From: Peptostreptococcus canis
Lineage (GTDB): Bacteria; Bacillota; Clostridia; Peptostreptococcales; Peptostreptococcaceae
Reading direction: 5' to 3'
Length of the DNA stretch: 64,000 nt
NCBI RefSeq assembly: GCF_014229965.1
Contig: NZ_JABGBW010000002.1
Coordinates: forward strand, 480,389 to 544,388
Shown here: piece after piece, positions 63,930-64,000 of the stretch
Numbering within the stretch: position 1 is the stretch's first letter
Layout: each line of letters opens with the position of its first letter
Notes under the pieces: model-generated
The model's database searches: none
What the model was told of the DNA's origin: nothing
Seen by the model: the letters and a program-made list of their open reading frames with translations, nothing else
Made by a program: the position numbers and the translations under genes

Positions 63930-64000
63930 TCACGTAGCTACGTCCTATTCTCCCGGGCAGCTTCCCGCCAAGTACCTTCAGCGCTAAAGAGCTTAACTTC
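63930..64000 (-). rRNA. rrf: 5S ribosomal RNA, 3' part (5' end outside window)
   Basis: Read on the minus strand the sequence contains the conserved 5S segments GAAGTTAAGCTCTTTAGCGC, GGTACTTGGCGGGAAGC and CTGCCCGGGAGAATAGGACG, then the 3' strand of the terminal stem. About 71 of ~117 nt are inside the window. The exact 3' end is set by the terminal stem, whose other strand is not visible. Confidence 0.93.

Overview
The window is about 30% GC, almost wholly coding, and carries genes typical of an anaerobic low-GC Gram-positive bacterium of the Clostridia: an [FeFe] hydrogenase, an Rnf complex in C-D-G-E-A-B order, AddAB rather than RecBCD, an mre/mrd cell-shape cluster, CWB2 cell-wall anchoring and TTG starts behind strong Shine-Dalgarno sequences. 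A member of the Peptostreptococcales/Tissierellales is plausible, but I cannot name a species. Nearly everything lies on the minus strand. The plus-strand exceptions are the hydrogenase pair, a tRNA-Leu, a LysR regulator and acyl carrier protein.

Layout. 1-3365 (+): the end of a NuoF-GltD fused flavoprotein overlapping an [FeFe] hydrogenase. 3656-16420 (-): a long cell-shape cluster, radC-mreBCD-mrdA-minC-rodA, two paired radical-SAM genes and RNase E/G; minD and minE are missing. 16552-21558 (-): rnfCDGEAB with a candidate Rex site in front. 21981-27858 (-): a surface locus with a small secreted NEAT-like protein, a membrane parvulin foldase and a giant NEAT/CWB2 wall protein. 28232-29671 (-): an SH3b-NlpC/P60 hydrolase behind a helically phased array of TGTAAC-type hexamers. 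29965-34044 (-): polA-coaE-lytic transglycosylase-HMA protein. 34203-39553: tRNA-Leu, a two-hairpin RNA candidate, LysR, a DUF896 protein, a MocR-type regulator, a roughly 216-nt structured RNA candidate, LacI and acpP. 39728-44093 (-): nucleoid-associated protein, RluA, NAD kinase and a CorC-like protein. 44270-61217 (-): a run of seven DNA-end-processing genes. 61272-63765 (-): a PadR-HAAS-DUF4097-like envelope operon. 63930-64000 (-): the 3' end of a 5S rRNA.

The most unusual content is the DNA-end-processing run. It contains a complete AddAB and SbcCD. Directly upstream are three further genes: an AddB-like protein that begins just after where the Walker A motif should be, a complete UvrD-type helicase without a nuclease domain, and a free-standing PD-(D/E)XK nuclease. 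Together they look like a second AddAB machine split over three polypeptides. Two genes in the window (the AddB-like gene and the MocR gene) also have their last codons and stop codon tandemly repeated into the downstream gap.

All assignments come from reading motifs, gene order and base patterns. No database search or folding program was run.
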